Assembly (NCBI GenBank): GCA_035048495.1
Contig: CM068548.1
Span: 16,047,464-16,111,463, forward strand
DNA: 64,000 nt
Reading direction: 5' to 3'
DNA from: Euptelea pleiosperma
Lineage: Eukaryota > Streptophyta > Magnoliopsida > Ranunculales > Eupteleaceae
In this document: one piece after another, positions 11,251 through 21,567 of the stretch
How the letters are laid out: every line of letters begins with the position of its first letter
Position numbering within the stretch: the stretch's first letter is position 1
Made by a program: the position numbers and the translations under genes
Notes under the pieces: generated by a model
Databases searched by the model: none
What the model was told of the DNA's origin: nothing
Seen by the model: the letters and a program-made list of their open reading frames with translations, nothing else

Positions 11251-11971
11251 TATATATGGTTCAGTTTAGGACCGTAAGGAATTAAAAGGGAAAATAGTAA
11301 CGTAGTATGTACTATTTCATTAATGGTTTAGTCTAGGATTGTAAATGGAAATATCCAATTCAGATTGAACCAGGGTTGATTCATAATTGTCATTTTTTTA
11401 GACGTTGCAAGACATAACTCTCGATTATCCTTGTGCATAAAGGCTAACTATGATCTGGGCCAATAATGCCAAACCAAGAGTAGTTCGTTCCATCCGAACG
11501 TGTTATGAACCGGATAAGGTTTCAATGGATGGGTACGGATCGGTCTAGAGATCCCTCGAGATCGAATTCATGCTAGACTAATAGTAGGCCATTCCATCGA
11601 ATCGGACGGCGGGGACTCATCATTGAGCTGATTTGACCTATAACTTTGTCAAATTTGTGCAGAGAAAACAACTAGCAGCCCTGTCCTCCTCGATGGTTGC
11701 CAAAACAAACCCTTAAATGGTAAGGATCCAAAGCACAAATAACTATTTAAACATGATTAGGGCTCTATGACCAACAAAAGTGAACTAATAAGTTCACAAA
11801 TGATCTTGGCCATGTATCCTAAGAATCCAGCGGTGGTTGTAAGTTCTGAGCTGGCATTCACCGTATTCATTGGATTCAACTACCCTTGTGTAGGGAGGCC
11901 CCCCACCACCACCACTCATTGGATTCAACTACCCTTACGCAGAAGGCCCCCACCACCACGTAAGTGGGTAG
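11251..11971. repeat. RING-array flank repeat, outlying copy
   Basis: About 11400-11660 carries the text ggataaggtttcaatggatg and tcgaattcatgc that also lies downstream of every shortened RING gene (13530-13735, 18900-19145, 24133-24350, 29940-30370). It suggests that an additional, now gene-less, unit edge once stood here. No gene is visible. Confidence 0.5.
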
Positions 11972-12033
11972 ATTGTATGTACTATTGCAATAATGCATAA
12001 GATCTTATGCATTATTGCAATAGTACATACAAT
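11972..12033. repeat. Perfect 62-bp palindrome
   Basis: The arms attgtatgtactattgcaat...aatgcataa (11972-12000) and the exact complement (12005-12033) meet at GATC, itself palindromic. Symmetry extends outward with one mismatch to the flanking gtgggta / tacccac. Confidence 0.9.
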
Positions 12034-12318
12034 ATACCCACACATTTTTTTATGTGGGGGGGGGGGGGGGGGGGGGGGGGCGCATCAGTACTGGACTCAA
12101 TTCAATCCTTCCTCCATAATGACAAATTATCCCAATCGAAGAATCAGCCTCCTACGATCTTATGCATTATTGCAATAGTACATACAATATACCCACGTAA
12201 GGGGGGGGGGGGCCTTCAGTACTGGACTCAATTCAATCCTTCCTCCATAATGACAAATTATCCCAATCGAAGAATCAGCCTCCTACGATCTTATGCATTA
12301 TTGCAATAGTACATAACA
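12034..12318. repeat. Tandem ~131-bp repeats separated by poly-G runs
   Basis: A unit beginning cagtactggactcaattcaa and ending with the right arm of the palindrome (cttatgcattattgcaatag) occurs twice (about 12086-12199 and 12216-12318). The units are preceded by runs of 25 G (12056-12080) and 12 G (12201-12212). ORFs read through here are repeat artefacts. Confidence 0.8.
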
Positions 12319-12582
12319 ATATTTTTTTGGAGTTGGAGATTGAGATGGATGCGCAGTCTCTGGTGACTTCCTTTCAAAACAACTCTCCGGATGTGGATTG
12401 GTTTGCTTCGGCTTGTTGTGGCTTAACCCTCTCCTCTTCTCTCTCTTTTTGTAAATTTGTATATACCCCGCGAATGGTGAACTCGGTAGCTCATTCGTTA
12501 TAACCCTTAACAATAGAGAAAAAGCAACTACAATTAATGGATCAAAAAGTTCTTGGCGTTTATGCACAAGGGTAGTTGAATC

Positions 12583-12974
12583 CAAGGTTTAAAGGGGACC
12601 GTTATAACGGTATAACGGATTGGGGGCGTTACCGTTTTTTCCGTTATAACGGAAAAAAAACACTCAGTGGCAAAAACGGAAAAAAATGGGAAAATAACGG
12701 GAAATAACAGAAAATAACGGAAAAATGGCGCTGAAATTCAAATTTTGATTTTTAAAATTTGAATTTCAAAATTTCAAAAATAGAAAATAACGGAAAAAAA
12801 TATGGAATTTAACGAAAAATAGCGGAAAAATAACAGAAAAAACGATAATAAAGGCTGTTTTTTTTCACAAAATTTTTCAGAAAAATAACGGCCGTTATTT
12901 TCTGGGCGTTTTAACGGTCCATAACGTAACGGGGTAGGTCCGAATCCGTTATAACGGCCGTTTTTTAAACCTTG
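12583..12974. mobile_element. hAT-type MITE (GTTATAACGG subfamily)
   Basis: It starts CAAGGTTTAAAGGGGACCGT and ends GGCCGTTTTTTAAACCTTG. Internal motifs are CCGTTATAACGG instead of CGTTTAAACGG, so it is a sister subfamily of the copy at 3953. No exact target duplication was found, so it may have been rearranged. Confidence 0.65.
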
Positions 12975-13529
12975 ATTTTTTTTTTTTTCGCAAGCCAGAT
13001 AGATTGATTTCAAAAAAGGGGGCAGGAGTGGTTATTACTCTTGTCCTTTTCAATGGCATGTGCAAGCCAGAGAGGGAGAGTAAGTGACCACTCCTTTGCT
13101 ACAGACCAAGATTTGGCCTTTGCTGCTATCTACAGTTTAGGGTTGGTGGTGCTTAACTATAAGTGGCAGGATCACGGGATCAAAAATTTTAAATTTTAAA
13201 TTTCAGCGCCATTTTTTCTTGTTCTTTACCCGTCCCGTTAAAACGGAAAAAACACGTATGATAACAACCCTAGTCCGTTATACTGTTATAACGGCCTCTT
13301 TTAAACCTTTCTTTAAACATTTACATAAAATTCAACTACCCTTATGCATAAAGGCCAGAAATTTTTTGATCCAATGATCCTGCCACAGTGAAGTGCCACT
13401 TGTGTAGTCCATTAATTGTAGTTGAATTTTCTCCACTCTTAAGGGCAACTACAGTTAAGGGTTGGTGTTGCTTAATTATAAGTGGCAGGATCACTACCCC
13501 CACCACACACCACACATTAAATGTGGTAT
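12975..13529. other. Intergenic DNA with half of a hAT-type MITE
   Basis: About 13185-13310 is the right half of a CCGTTATAACGG element ending cctcttttaaaccttt. Around it, ggatcacgggatcaaaa and gtggcaggatcac are inverted at about 13160 and 13375-13390. No gene is supported. Confidence 0.45.
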
Positions 13530-13735
13530 GTACTATTACAATAATGGTTTTAATCTACAAATGAATCGAATTCAGATTGAACCAGGGTTGATTCATGCCA
13601 GTCCATTAGTAGTTCATTCGATACAAACTCGATCCGAACCTGATAAGGTTTCAATGGATGGATCCAAGGGTTGTCGGATCGAACTGGGGCGACTCATCAT
13701 TGAACTGATATCTGATCTATAAATTTGATGCCGAG
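13530..13735. repeat. RING-array downstream flank repeat
   Basis: It contains the shared text gaaccagggttgattcatgc, gataaggtttcaatggatgg and actcatcattgaactgat found beyond the 3' side of the other array copies. It lies on the 3' side of the minus-strand RING gene at 13976. Confidence 0.6.
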
Positions 13736-13975
13736 AAAACAAAATCTACAAACTTTCAACTCGAATAAGAAATGATAAAAGAATTTCTTCGTATACATTT
13801 CATTGATACAATATATTGGATTGAATTAGCTTCTCGATCAACCAATAAGAATTAATGTACATGTCCATCACAAGGATAACATTGATCGTCTCCACTGCAC
13901 CAGTCAGATACACCTCGAAAAACGTGTTTCCAAGGAAGGAGGGTTAGCGAGATGCAGGAATGCAGCATAATCCTT

Positions 13976-14443
13976 TTACAAATAAAGTATTGCATATTTG
14001 GAACTAGCTTCACCAAGAGTAAAGGCAATCTCTAAGCTGAGAGAATTTACCAATCTTTTGAAAATGTTGTCAAAAAGAAGAGAATTGATACAAGAAAGGA
14101 CAGCATGTTGTTGAAGTTGAACGAGAGGAACTTGGTTTCTACAGAGTGGGCAGGTTGAATGAAATTCGAACCACATATCGATGCAATCCACATGGAACCC
14201 ATGGTTGCACTTGGGTAGCACTCGTGCTTTCTCCCCTTCGGACACCTCGCAAAGACACACTGCACATTCCATGCCGTTCTTGAACTCTTCGGAGTGGAAG
14301 GTCCGGACAGTAGTGCGTGAGAACCATTTCAAAGCGAACATGACGACCAAGAAAAAAACGATTATTGCTGCAACCATTATTTTTCTGCTTACCCCAACGG
14401 CTTCAGAGTCGTTGAATGTGAGAATGGATTCAAAAACTCCCAT
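13976..14443 (-). CDS. Shortened ATL-like RING-H2 protein, array copy A
   Basis: 155 residues. The N terminus ([19 protein letters not shown]) and transmembrane segment match the full-length gene at 932, but the roughly 40 residues between membrane and RING, including the GLD signature, are missing: [16 protein letters not shown] leads straight into the RING. All eight RING-H2 ligands and the Trp are kept. After CPLCRNQ the tail is unrelated to that of the full-length gene and is shared with copies B-D (VPLVQLQQH...GEASSK). Copy A has CINSLL where the others have YISSLL, and phenylalanine in place of serine in WFEFHSTC. Expression is unproven: the leader repeats are present, but the TATA-like sequence seen in copies C and D is altered here. 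Confidence 0.7.
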   Translation of the reverse strand: MGVFESILTFNDSEAVGVSRKIMVAAIIVFFLVVMFALKWFSRTTVRTFHSEEFKNGMECAVCLCEVSEGEKARVLPKCNHGFHVDCIDMWFEFHSTCPLCRNQVPLVQLQQHAVLSCINSLLFDNIFKRLVNSLSLEIAFTLGEASSKYAILYL

Positions 14444-14650
14444 GGTATCTGGGTTTTCTTCTCTCTTTGTCTCACACTATCGAAATTCAGCAGAGCCCAG
14501 TTTGGATTCTCAAAATTCAATAAAACCCAGATAGTACTTTTGCTTCCCAAGCAAAACCCAGGAAGGATTTTCTCTCTAATCTCTTGAGTCTCTTAGTTTT
14601 GAGGAAGAAAAGGGGAATAAGGATACAGAGGATAGAAAATGGAGAAGTTG
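14444..14650 (-). repeat. Leader repeats of array copy A
   Basis: gaaattcagcagagcccagt, attcaataaaacccagatag and aagcaaaacccaggaaggat follow each other upstream of the ATG, as in the full-length gene but with fewer units. Confidence 0.55.
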
Positions 14651-14749
14651 GGTGAGAGAAGAGAAAGTGAGGGTTGTTCTATATGCAAAGGGGGCCTTGA
14701 AGGAGTTATTAGGTTGACCGCTTGGTATTGGGGCGGCAGTGAAGAGACC

Positions 14750-15065
14750 GCATATAATATGAGCCAAGTGGCATACTTTTAGAGGACTCTGACTGTATGG
14801 ATGTTTGGCCAATCCCCAGATGGATCTAAACACCAAAAATCAGCCTTGATTAGTGATTTCAAACCTTTGGATCCTTGTACCCGAATAATGATCAATAATG
14901 CTCAAATTCCTACGGTTAAACTCAACCCATGAAAATGACTCTAATCCAACGCTTAGAAATCACTAATCATGTTGATCTTTTTCATTTGTAGGTCCACTTA
15001 GAGATTGGCCAAACATCCATATGGTCAGCATCCCCTACAAATGTGCCACGTGCTTCATAATGTGG
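14750..15065. mobile_element. Long palindromic MITE (GCCACGTGGC family), copy next to RING copy A
   Basis: The left arm reads atatgagccaagtggcatac ... ggactctgactgtatggatg ... aaaaatcagccttgattagt. The right arm reads back the same order to cacgtgcttcataatgtgg. The centre contains the phrase caaataatgctcaaattcc-like seen in other copies. Terminal GTAAAAC ends are not clear in this copy. Confidence 0.6.
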
Positions 15066-15163
15066 GTGGTTAGTTAAGTTTTACTCTTGTTCTACTCCTT
15101 AATGGGTTTCTTCTATGGGATAAAACGAGTTAAACTTTGATGACAGGAGATCGTCGACAGGGA

Positions 15164-15565
15164 GTAAAACTTGTGTCCCAAGATGTTGTCACGGAAACCG
15201 GTCACAGCATTCAATACGAGCCACGTGGCATACTATTAGAGGACGATGACCGTATGGATGTTTGTCCAGTCCCTCAGTGGAACGGTAGACAAAAAATCAG
15301 CTTGATTAGGGATCTCTAACCTACTCCATTGAAGTTATTTTCATGGGTTGATTTTAACCGTAGGAATTGGAGCATTATTGAGCGTTATTTAGGTGCAAAA
15401 ATCCAAAGGTTGAAAATCACTAATCAGGCTGATTTTTGGTTTGTAGATCCATTGAGGGACTGGCCAAACATCCATACGGTCAGCGCCCTCTGACCTTGTG
15501 CCACGTGGCTCGCATTGAGTGCTGTGACCGGCTTCCGTCACATCATCTTGTGACACAAGCTTTAC
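15164..15565. mobile_element. Mutator-type long palindromic MITE, 9-bp TSD
   Basis: A 402-bp element from GTAAAACTTGTGTCCCAAG to CTTGTGACACAAGCTTTAC. It is palindromic over most of its length, with GCCACGTGGC at both ends of the inner core (15220-15229 and 15500-15509) and the core accaaaaatcag-like/gattagtgat text. It is flanked by an exact 9-bp repeat CGACAGGGA (15155-15163 and 15566-15574). It sits inside older repeat text (actttgatgacaggagatcg), so insertions are nested. There is no ORF. Confidence 0.85.
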
Positions 15566-15639
15566 CGACAGGGAATGACTGCCACAGAATCCTCTGGCAT
15601 GTGGTACACAAGTGAACCTTTATCCAGTCGTAAAGAGTA

Positions 15640-16060
15640 AAACTTCTATCACAAGAAATTGTACTTTATCCAGCTAGTGCTGAGGCCTTTATAGCAGTCA
15701 ATCCCTGTCGTCGAAGAGTAAACCTTCGCTCACACACAGATTTGAGCAAAGTCGATCACACACCACAATATTAGCCACATGGCACACTCTTAGAGGACGA
15801 TTATCGTATGGATGTTTGGCCAGTCCCTCGTTGGACCTGTGAACCAAAAATCAGCCTGATTATTATGTCAGACCTTTGGATCTATTACCAAAATAATGGT
15901 CAATAATGCTTTAATTCTACGGTTAAAATCAATCCAGGCAAATGACTCCAATCCAACGTTTAGAAATCACTAATCAAGCTAATATTTGGTTTACAAGTCC
16001 ACCGATGGACTATCCAAACATCCATACGGTCATCGTTCCCTAAGAGTTTGCTCACACACA
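15640..16060. mobile_element. Another palindromic MITE copy, partly scrambled
   Basis: The arms lie at about 15770-15850 (ggcacactcttagaggacga) and 15965-16050 (gtccaccgatggactatcc then the inverted terminal text). About 15640-15760 holds fragments of GTAAAACTTCTATCACAAG ends from further insertions. Confidence 0.5.
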
Positions 16061-16121
16061 GGTGTGAGTGTGAGCGAAGGTTTTCTCGTCGTCGAAGCCC
16101 CTTGTCATCAAAGTTCTACTC

Positions 16122-16569
16122 GGATAAAACTTCCTGACTGAGGGCGCTGCTGACAGCCACAAAGTCCGTACCCGAGTGCTTTTGCTTTTAAAAACAAATG
16201 AAAGGTCGTGATGTAACAAGGTATACCTGAGATCTTTTCAATCACGGAAGCGGCATTTTTGGTACTCACCGACTCACCGCTGCCATCTGGGCCCACGGAC
16301 CGCATGGATGTTTAGCGGCTAAATTTAAGCCACCCCTGAGGACAGGCTTACCAAAAAATCAGCTTGTTTGATGAATTTTAGCTGTTGGTTTTAGTACAAA
16401 AATAATAGTTGCATTCAACGGCTGTAAGAACGCCTTAACCAAAATGGTGGGATAAACATCCATGCGGTCAGTGGGTCCAGATGACAGCGGTAAGTAACCA
16501 AAATGGTGCTTCCGCATTTGAGACAGTCAGCAGCTTCGCTGGCAGCTCACAGTCAGTGAAGTTTTATCC
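16122..16569. mobile_element. Nested palindromic MITE with GGATAAAAC ends
   Basis: The outer ends GGATAAAACTTCCTGACTG and CAGTCAGTGAAGTTTTATCC enclose a second element type (about 16201-16520) that begins GGTCGTGATGTAACAAGG and carries cggaagcggcatttttggta and gcatggatgtttagc, as in the element at 27407. No exact outer duplication is seen (GTTCTACTC against GTTCTAGGA). Confidence 0.55.
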
Positions 16570-16783
16570 TGTTCTAGGAAAAACCTAGGGATGGGCCAAA
16601 CATCCCTACTGTCATTAGTCTCAAAGAGCGTGGCATTTTTAGGTGCTTCCGGGAAGTTGGATAAAAAAATTTCTCTTTTTCTTGGCTGTTTCTAGTTTCC
16701 ACTAGTTTGGCTTTAAGTCAACTCGAAGCAGAAAAATATTACAACATTACTAAATTGCCCGTGAAATTTCATATTGATTACAC

Positions 16784-17178
16784 CATGGTTTTAAAAACGG
16801 CCGTTTAAAAAGTAACGCCTCAAGCCCGTTTCCATTAAAACCGTTTAAACACGTTTTATCGGTTTTAAAAAAAACGGCCGTTTTTTTGTTTTAACGGCCA
16901 TTAAAATCGTTTAAACAGCTGTTTAATTTTGAAAAATTTTGTAAAAAAAACCGACTGTTAAAACCGTTTAAATCCATTAAATTTTTTTTTTCTTTTTAAT
17001 TTTCAAATTTCAAAATTTGAATTTCAGCGCCGCTTTTTTCTGTTTTTTTCTGTTAAAATCGTTAAAATCCATTTTTTTTCCATTTTTGCTCCTGACCGTT
17101 TCAATCCGTTTTAACGGCCGTTTAAACGGTAACGCCCCCAGTCCATTTAATCGTAAAAATGGCCTCCTTTAAACCTTG
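16784..17178. mobile_element. hAT-type MITE (CAAGGTTTAAA family), 8-bp TSD
   Basis: A 395-bp copy starting CATGGTTTTAAAAACGGCCG and ending CCTTTAAACCTTG, flanked by an exact GATTACAC on both sides (16776-16783 and 17179-17186). It has the same internal arrangement as the copy at 3953. It is one of the cleanest insertions in the window. Confidence 0.9.
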
Positions 17179-17229
17179 GATTACACTATAAAAACTCCCT
17201 AACTACTTTTTCTCTGTAAATACATGGCA

Positions 17230-18075
17230 TGGAATGGAGGATGAGATCCGATCTTGAGGAAGAATTTGAGGCTGAAAGTGATACCTGGAAGTTCACCCTA
17301 GTAGGATAGATCATCATGGACAAACCCATAAAAGCCTGGAAAATCCAAAACAATGTTATTTGTTCGTGGGAATCCTATAGGGAATTTACTCTCGTGGAGT
17401 TGGGAGATAACAAGTTTTGTTTTCTCTTTTAAGTAAGAATGGGATCAAGTTTGGGTAATGAAGAATGGTCCGTGGACCGTCCATCGGCAACTGATGGTCC
17501 TACAAAAGAGAAAAGCGTTTTTACCAGTTTCGCAAAAGGGAATTTTGGAACTACTCATTCTTGATCCAGGCGCATGACCTTCCTCCTGAGGTTTGTATTC
17601 CAGGAATGGCCGGCAAACTAACAGAAAACGCGGGGAAAAGAATCGAAATCGCCTATCTTGATTACCCCAAAATAAAAAAGAGAAAGCTTCTTTGTTTCAA
17701 AGTTGAAGTTGACATCCGCAAGCTCTTGGTCCCAGGTGCATGGATACGTACAAGTTTAAGAGATGATGATATGAATAGGCTACATGTATGAGAGGTTGCC
17801 AATTTTTTGCACCAAATGTGGGATCCTTAATTGGTCACTCGGATCGTTCTTGCACCATTTATATCCTCAACAGATAGAAGAGCAAGTCCCCAACAAGGAT
17901 GTGGAAAATGGGGATATTCGAAGACTCGTAGCTATGGAGCAAGCACCCGTGCGAAAACAAGATTAGAAAAGTTGGAAAGAATACGTCTGGAGAAGATGGG
18001 AGACCCATCACCAGATTTAAATTATCTAGAAGAAATCAAAGCCATTTTCAACAAAGGAGCTCTTAATTACCTATG
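17230..18075 (+). pseudogene. LINE ORF1 remnant (DUF4283/zinc-knuckle type)
   Basis: Broken frames on the plus strand match the nucleic-acid-binding first ORF of plant L1-type retrotransposons. IQAHDLPPEVCIPGMAGKL, then KRKLLCFKVEVDIRKLLVPG and a following zinc-knuckle region LPIFCTKCGILNWSLG are the family's usual order. The knuckle is damaged: the expected His and last Cys of CX2CX4HX4C are replaced (Trp and Phe). A frame change falls near 17784, where the short HV* end overlaps the next frame. About 17900-18075 is acidic tail text without recognisable domains. It is a dead copy and has no linked reverse transcriptase here. Confidence 0.65.
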
Positions 18076-18895
18076 AAAATAGGATGTTCAGAAGAGGTTT
18101 TCCACCCGGAGGAAATGCACAACTTGAACCCTGTGCTTCGAAAATCATGACCAAGGGACACGATGAGTCAAGGTCAAGGTAAAAATCAGACCAAGAGAAT
18201 TATTAAAAATGTACAAAATGGGACATATCACAAAATTAGTAGTAGATGCACCCAAAATAATCATATATGGCCGTGTAAGAAGACAACTACACAATTGTAT
18301 GCTGTCAGATTTGTCAGATTCGACACAAATTTCGAGAAACACACAAAAAGATTAATTTCTCAAAATATATGCATAATATGTAAATGTAATCACATATAGT
18401 TGTGTAGACTGTTCAGCTACACAACTGTATGGCCTTAGAATCACAAGATCAATTATCCATCTTCAAATATCAAAGAAAGAGTGATCAATGGTCCAAATTT
18501 TTCAGATCAAAAAAAATAATCACGTACGGTTGTGTAGGTGGTCATTATGTACATGCACATGTGCTTAGATCCCCATCAGTTATGTATATCTTCAAATATA
18601 AAGAATCAAAGTCAGAAATGATCATCGTTGTCTAATCAGATCAAGATCAACACATCCATCGGATCTAACCACATGGGGTTTTGTAGGAGGATGTCTTACA
18701 CAATCGTATCCCCTCATTTGAGCCAGAAAGTTCTAAAATGAAGCATTAACATATTTTTTAAATTCTTTGAGATACGTTAAGAATCTTGAAAAACTATTCA
18801 CATACGATCGTGTAAGATGGATGACTACTCATAACACTCACTATTTTAGGTTGCTAAACGTAACTCTAAACTATCCTTGTGCATATAGGCCAACT
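18076..18895. repeat. Region with periodic ACACAA(T/C)NGTATG / CGTGTAAG motifs
   Basis: No gene is supported. Motifs such as atatggccgtgtaag (about 18267), acacaattgtatg (18290), catatagttgtgtag (18392), acacaactgtatggcc (18419), cgtacggttgtgtagg (18523), acacaatcgtatcc (18698) and catacgatcgtgtaag (18802) alternate in both orientations at roughly 130-bp steps. This looks like a decayed tandem or foldback repeat. Confidence 0.4.
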
Positions 18896-18899
18896 ATGG

Positions 18900-19145
18900 T
18901 CAATGTCAATCATGCCAAATTAACCCAATAATAGTCCATCTCATCCAAACATGTTCTAATAAACCGGATAAGGTTTCAATGGATGGGTACGGATTGGTCT
19001 AGAGACCCTCCTAGATCGAATTCATACCAGACCAATAGTAGGCCATCGATCCAAACTCGATCTGAACCTGATAAGGTTTCAATTGATGGATCCAAGGGTT
19101 ATCGAATCGAACTGGGGCGACTCATCATTGAACTGATTTGATCAA
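18900..19145. repeat. RING-array downstream flank repeat (copy B)
   Basis: Two units containing gataaggtttcaatggatgg / gataaggtttcaattgatgg with ccagaccaatagtaggccat between them. This is the same text as at 11400, 13530, 24133 and 29940. Confidence 0.65.
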
Positions 19146-19454
19146 AGCCTACAAACTTTCAAGTCAAATAAGAAATGGTAAAAGAATTTCTTCATATACA
19201 TTTCATTGATACAATATATTTGATTGAATTAGCTTCTTGATCAACCACTCAGAATTAATGTACATGTCCATCACAAACATAAAATAGACCTAGTACAGTG
19301 ACTATAAATCTGTTACATCGTCTCCTAACCCGGAAAAAAACAAAAGAATGAAGAAAAAAAAAAGGGGGGTCTATTCTAGGATAGTATACAAACAAACAAA
19401 ATGAAATTGAAGGGAAGGGTTTCCACCAAAAAAGAGAGGAAGGGAAGGGCGTGT

Positions 19455-19931
19455 TTACAAATAAAGGATATTGAAGGAAATATATTTGGATGTACCTTCA
19501 TCTAGAATCAAGGCAATATCCAAGCTGAGAACATTTCCCAATCTTCTGAAAATGTTGTCAAAAAGAAGAGAAGAGATATAAGAAAGGACACCATGTTGTT
19601 GAAGTTGAACAAGAGGAATTTGATTTCTGCAGAGCGGGCAGGTTGAATGAGATTCAAACCACATATCGATGCAATCCACATGGAACCCATGGTTGCACTT
19701 GGGGAGCATTCGCGCTTTCTCCCCCTCGGAGACCTCGCAAAGACACACTGCACATTCCAGGCCGTCCTTGAACTCTTCGGAGTGGAAGGTCCGGACAGTA
19801 GTGCGCGAGAACCATTTCAAAGCGAACATGACCACCAAGAAGAAAACGATCATCGCTGCAACCATGATCTTTCCACTTACTCCAACGGCTTTAGAGTCGT
19901 TGAATGTCAGAATGGATTCAAAAACTCCCAT
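19455..19931 (-). CDS. Shortened ATL-like RING-H2 protein, array copy B
   Basis: 158 residues from the ATG at 19931. The open frame extends 23 codons further upstream to 20000, but that part is translated leader-repeat sequence, and the downstream ATG aligns with MGVFES in all other copies. One transmembrane segment (about 21-38) is followed directly by [16 protein letters not shown] and an intact RING-H2 (CAVC ... CNHGFHVDC ... CPLC). GLD is absent. The shared tail [20 protein letters not shown] is present but ends differently ([20 protein letters not shown]). No stop or frameshift breaks the domain. Confidence 0.7.
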   Translation of the reverse strand: MGVFESILTFNDSKAVGVSGKIMVAAMIVFFLVVMFALKWFSRTTVRTFHSEEFKDGLECAVCLCEVSEGEKARMLPKCNHGFHVDCIDMWFESHSTCPLCRNQIPLVQLQQHGVLSYISSLLFDNIFRRLGNVLSLDIALILDEGTSKYISFNILYL

Positions 19932-20230
19932 GGTATCTGAGTTTTCTTCTCTCTTTGACTCACACTGTTGAAATTCAGCAAACCCAGTTTGGATTCTCAA
20001 AATTCAGTAAAACCCAGATAGGATTTTGCTTCCCTGTCTCTAAATTAAGCAAAACCCAGGAAGGATTTTCTCTCTAATCTCACAAAATTTCAAAAATCTA
20101 GTAAAACCCAGGTAAGATTTGTCTCTAATCTCTCAAAAACTCAGAAAAAACGCACTTTTGGGGGGATTTTCTCTCTAATCTCTTGAATCTTTTGGGTTTG
20201 ACAAAGGAAAGAAGGATAGAGAGGAAAGGA
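19932..20230 (-). repeat. Leader repeats of array copy B
   Basis: Several units of cagtaaaacccagataggat, aagcaaaacccaggaaggat and ctctctaatctctcaaaaac lie directly upstream of the ATG. It is the longest leader among the four shortened copies. Confidence 0.6.
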
Positions 20231-20267
20231 AATGGATAAGTTGGTAGAGAAGAGAAAGTGGGGGTTG

Positions 20268-20282
20268 TTCTATAATATAGAG
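20268..20282 (-). promoter_or_regulatory. TATA-like sequence of copy B
   Basis: ctataatatag lies at the same position relative to the leader as the stronger TATA boxes of copies C and D, between gggggttgtt and agggg. It is inferred from position only. Confidence 0.35.
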
Positions 20283-20369
20283 GGGACCTTTGAAAAAGGT
20301 GTATTACGTTGACTGTTTGCTATTGGGGCGGCCGTGGAGGGATAACCGACTCCGAGAAAGACGGAGTCG

Positions 20370-20640
20370 CTGACCGCCCACAATATGAGCCACGTGGTAT
20401 ATTTTTAGAGGACTCTGACCGTATGGATGTTTGCCAATCCCTAGATGGGGCTACAAACCAAAATCATGCTGATTACTGATTTCAAACCTTTGGATTCTTG
20501 TACCAAAATAACGGTTAATAATGCTTAACTTCCCACGGTTAAAATCAACCAATCAAAAGCACTCCAATCCAGGTAGGGATTGGCCTCAGAGTCCCCTACA
20601 AATGTACCACGTGGTTCATATTATAGTGGGTCGTCCGGGC
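20370..20640. mobile_element. Degenerate palindromic MITE upstream of copy B
   Basis: The left arm atatgagccacgtggtatat ... gactctgaccgtatggatg and a shortened right arm (aatgtaccacgtggttcata) are present; the centre is reduced. The equivalent position upstream of copy A has the element at 14750, so an insertion may have been duplicated with the gene. Confidence 0.5.
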
Positions 20641-21164
20641 TGTCATCATGATGGTCAGCGAAATTCTTTCGCTCCTTAATCGGTTTCTCCTGGAGAAACC
20701 TATCGATGCGTCAAACACCCATGCGGTCATTACTCTCATAGAATGTGTCATGTGGCGTTTTTAGGTCCTTCCTGGAAGCTCAGTCAAAATACGGCGGGAT
20801 AAAAAAATTTCTCATTTTCTGGGCTGTTTCCAGTTTAGCTTCAGGTCAACCTGACGTGTCCAATTAAGGGAATGGTTAGTTTAAATTAGAATAATATAAA
20901 AAATATAAGGATTTTGAACTGAAAAATTAAAAAATTTGAAAAAATAACTTAAATTAATTGTGGAAAATATTAAAAAAAAAATATTATTTTTATATTAATT
21001 TTCTTTTATCAAATTTTGAAATAACAATCCTGAATTATAGAATTTTTTTTTCAGAAATTTTTCTAAACAAAATATAATTTTAAACTAATTATAAAATAGA
21101 TAAATTTTTTTTAAAATTTACAAAAAGAAAAAAGTAACAAGACTCCCATTTAAAGGGCGTCTCT
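20641..21164. other. AT-rich intergenic DNA, no gene
   Basis: About 20870-21130 is very AT-rich with runs such as aaaaaaaaatattattt. Nothing coding or clearly repeated is seen. Confidence 0.4.
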
Positions 21165-21567
21165 CCCTGAAAAATTAAGGCTGACAAACGGCCATTAAAA
21201 GGGCGTCTGAACCTAACTGTATGGATGTTTGGCTAGTCCCTCGGTGGACCTGCAAACCAAAAATCAGCTTGGTTAGTGATTTACAACCTTTGGATCTTTG
21301 CACTCAAATAACGCTCAATAATGCTCAAATATTCCTTAACCAATGAAAATACCTTCAATCCAATGCTTAAAAGCCACTGATCATGTTTATTTTTGGTGTG
21401 TAGATCCACCTAGTGATTGGCCAAACATCCAACGTTCAGTGTCCACTAAGAATGTGCCACGTGACTCGTATTATGACAGAAGTTTTACTCAATGGGCAAA
21501 CACCCTTTTCAGGTTGAGACCCCCTTTAAAAGGACGTTTGTCAGCCTTAATTTTTTGTGGAGGAGAT
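21165..21567. mobile_element. Nested foldback: outer arms around a palindromic MITE
   Basis: Outer arms aattaaggctgacaaacgg (about 21175) and cgtttgtcagccttaatttt (about 21535), with AAAGGGCGTCT-like text, enclose a palindromic MITE core (about 21213-21480) that has ccgtatggatg-like, aaccaaaaatcagc and gtgccacgtgactcg. The AAAGGGCGTCT text recurs at 54190-54660. Confidence 0.55.

Noticed and set aside
12007..12309. 100-codon frame with a Gly run
   Set aside because: It reads through a 25-G tract and tandem repeats; there is no protein-like character.
19932..20000. Upstream ATG extending RING copy B by 23 residues
   Set aside because: The extension is translated leader repeat, and the ATG at 19931 aligns with the start of the other copies.
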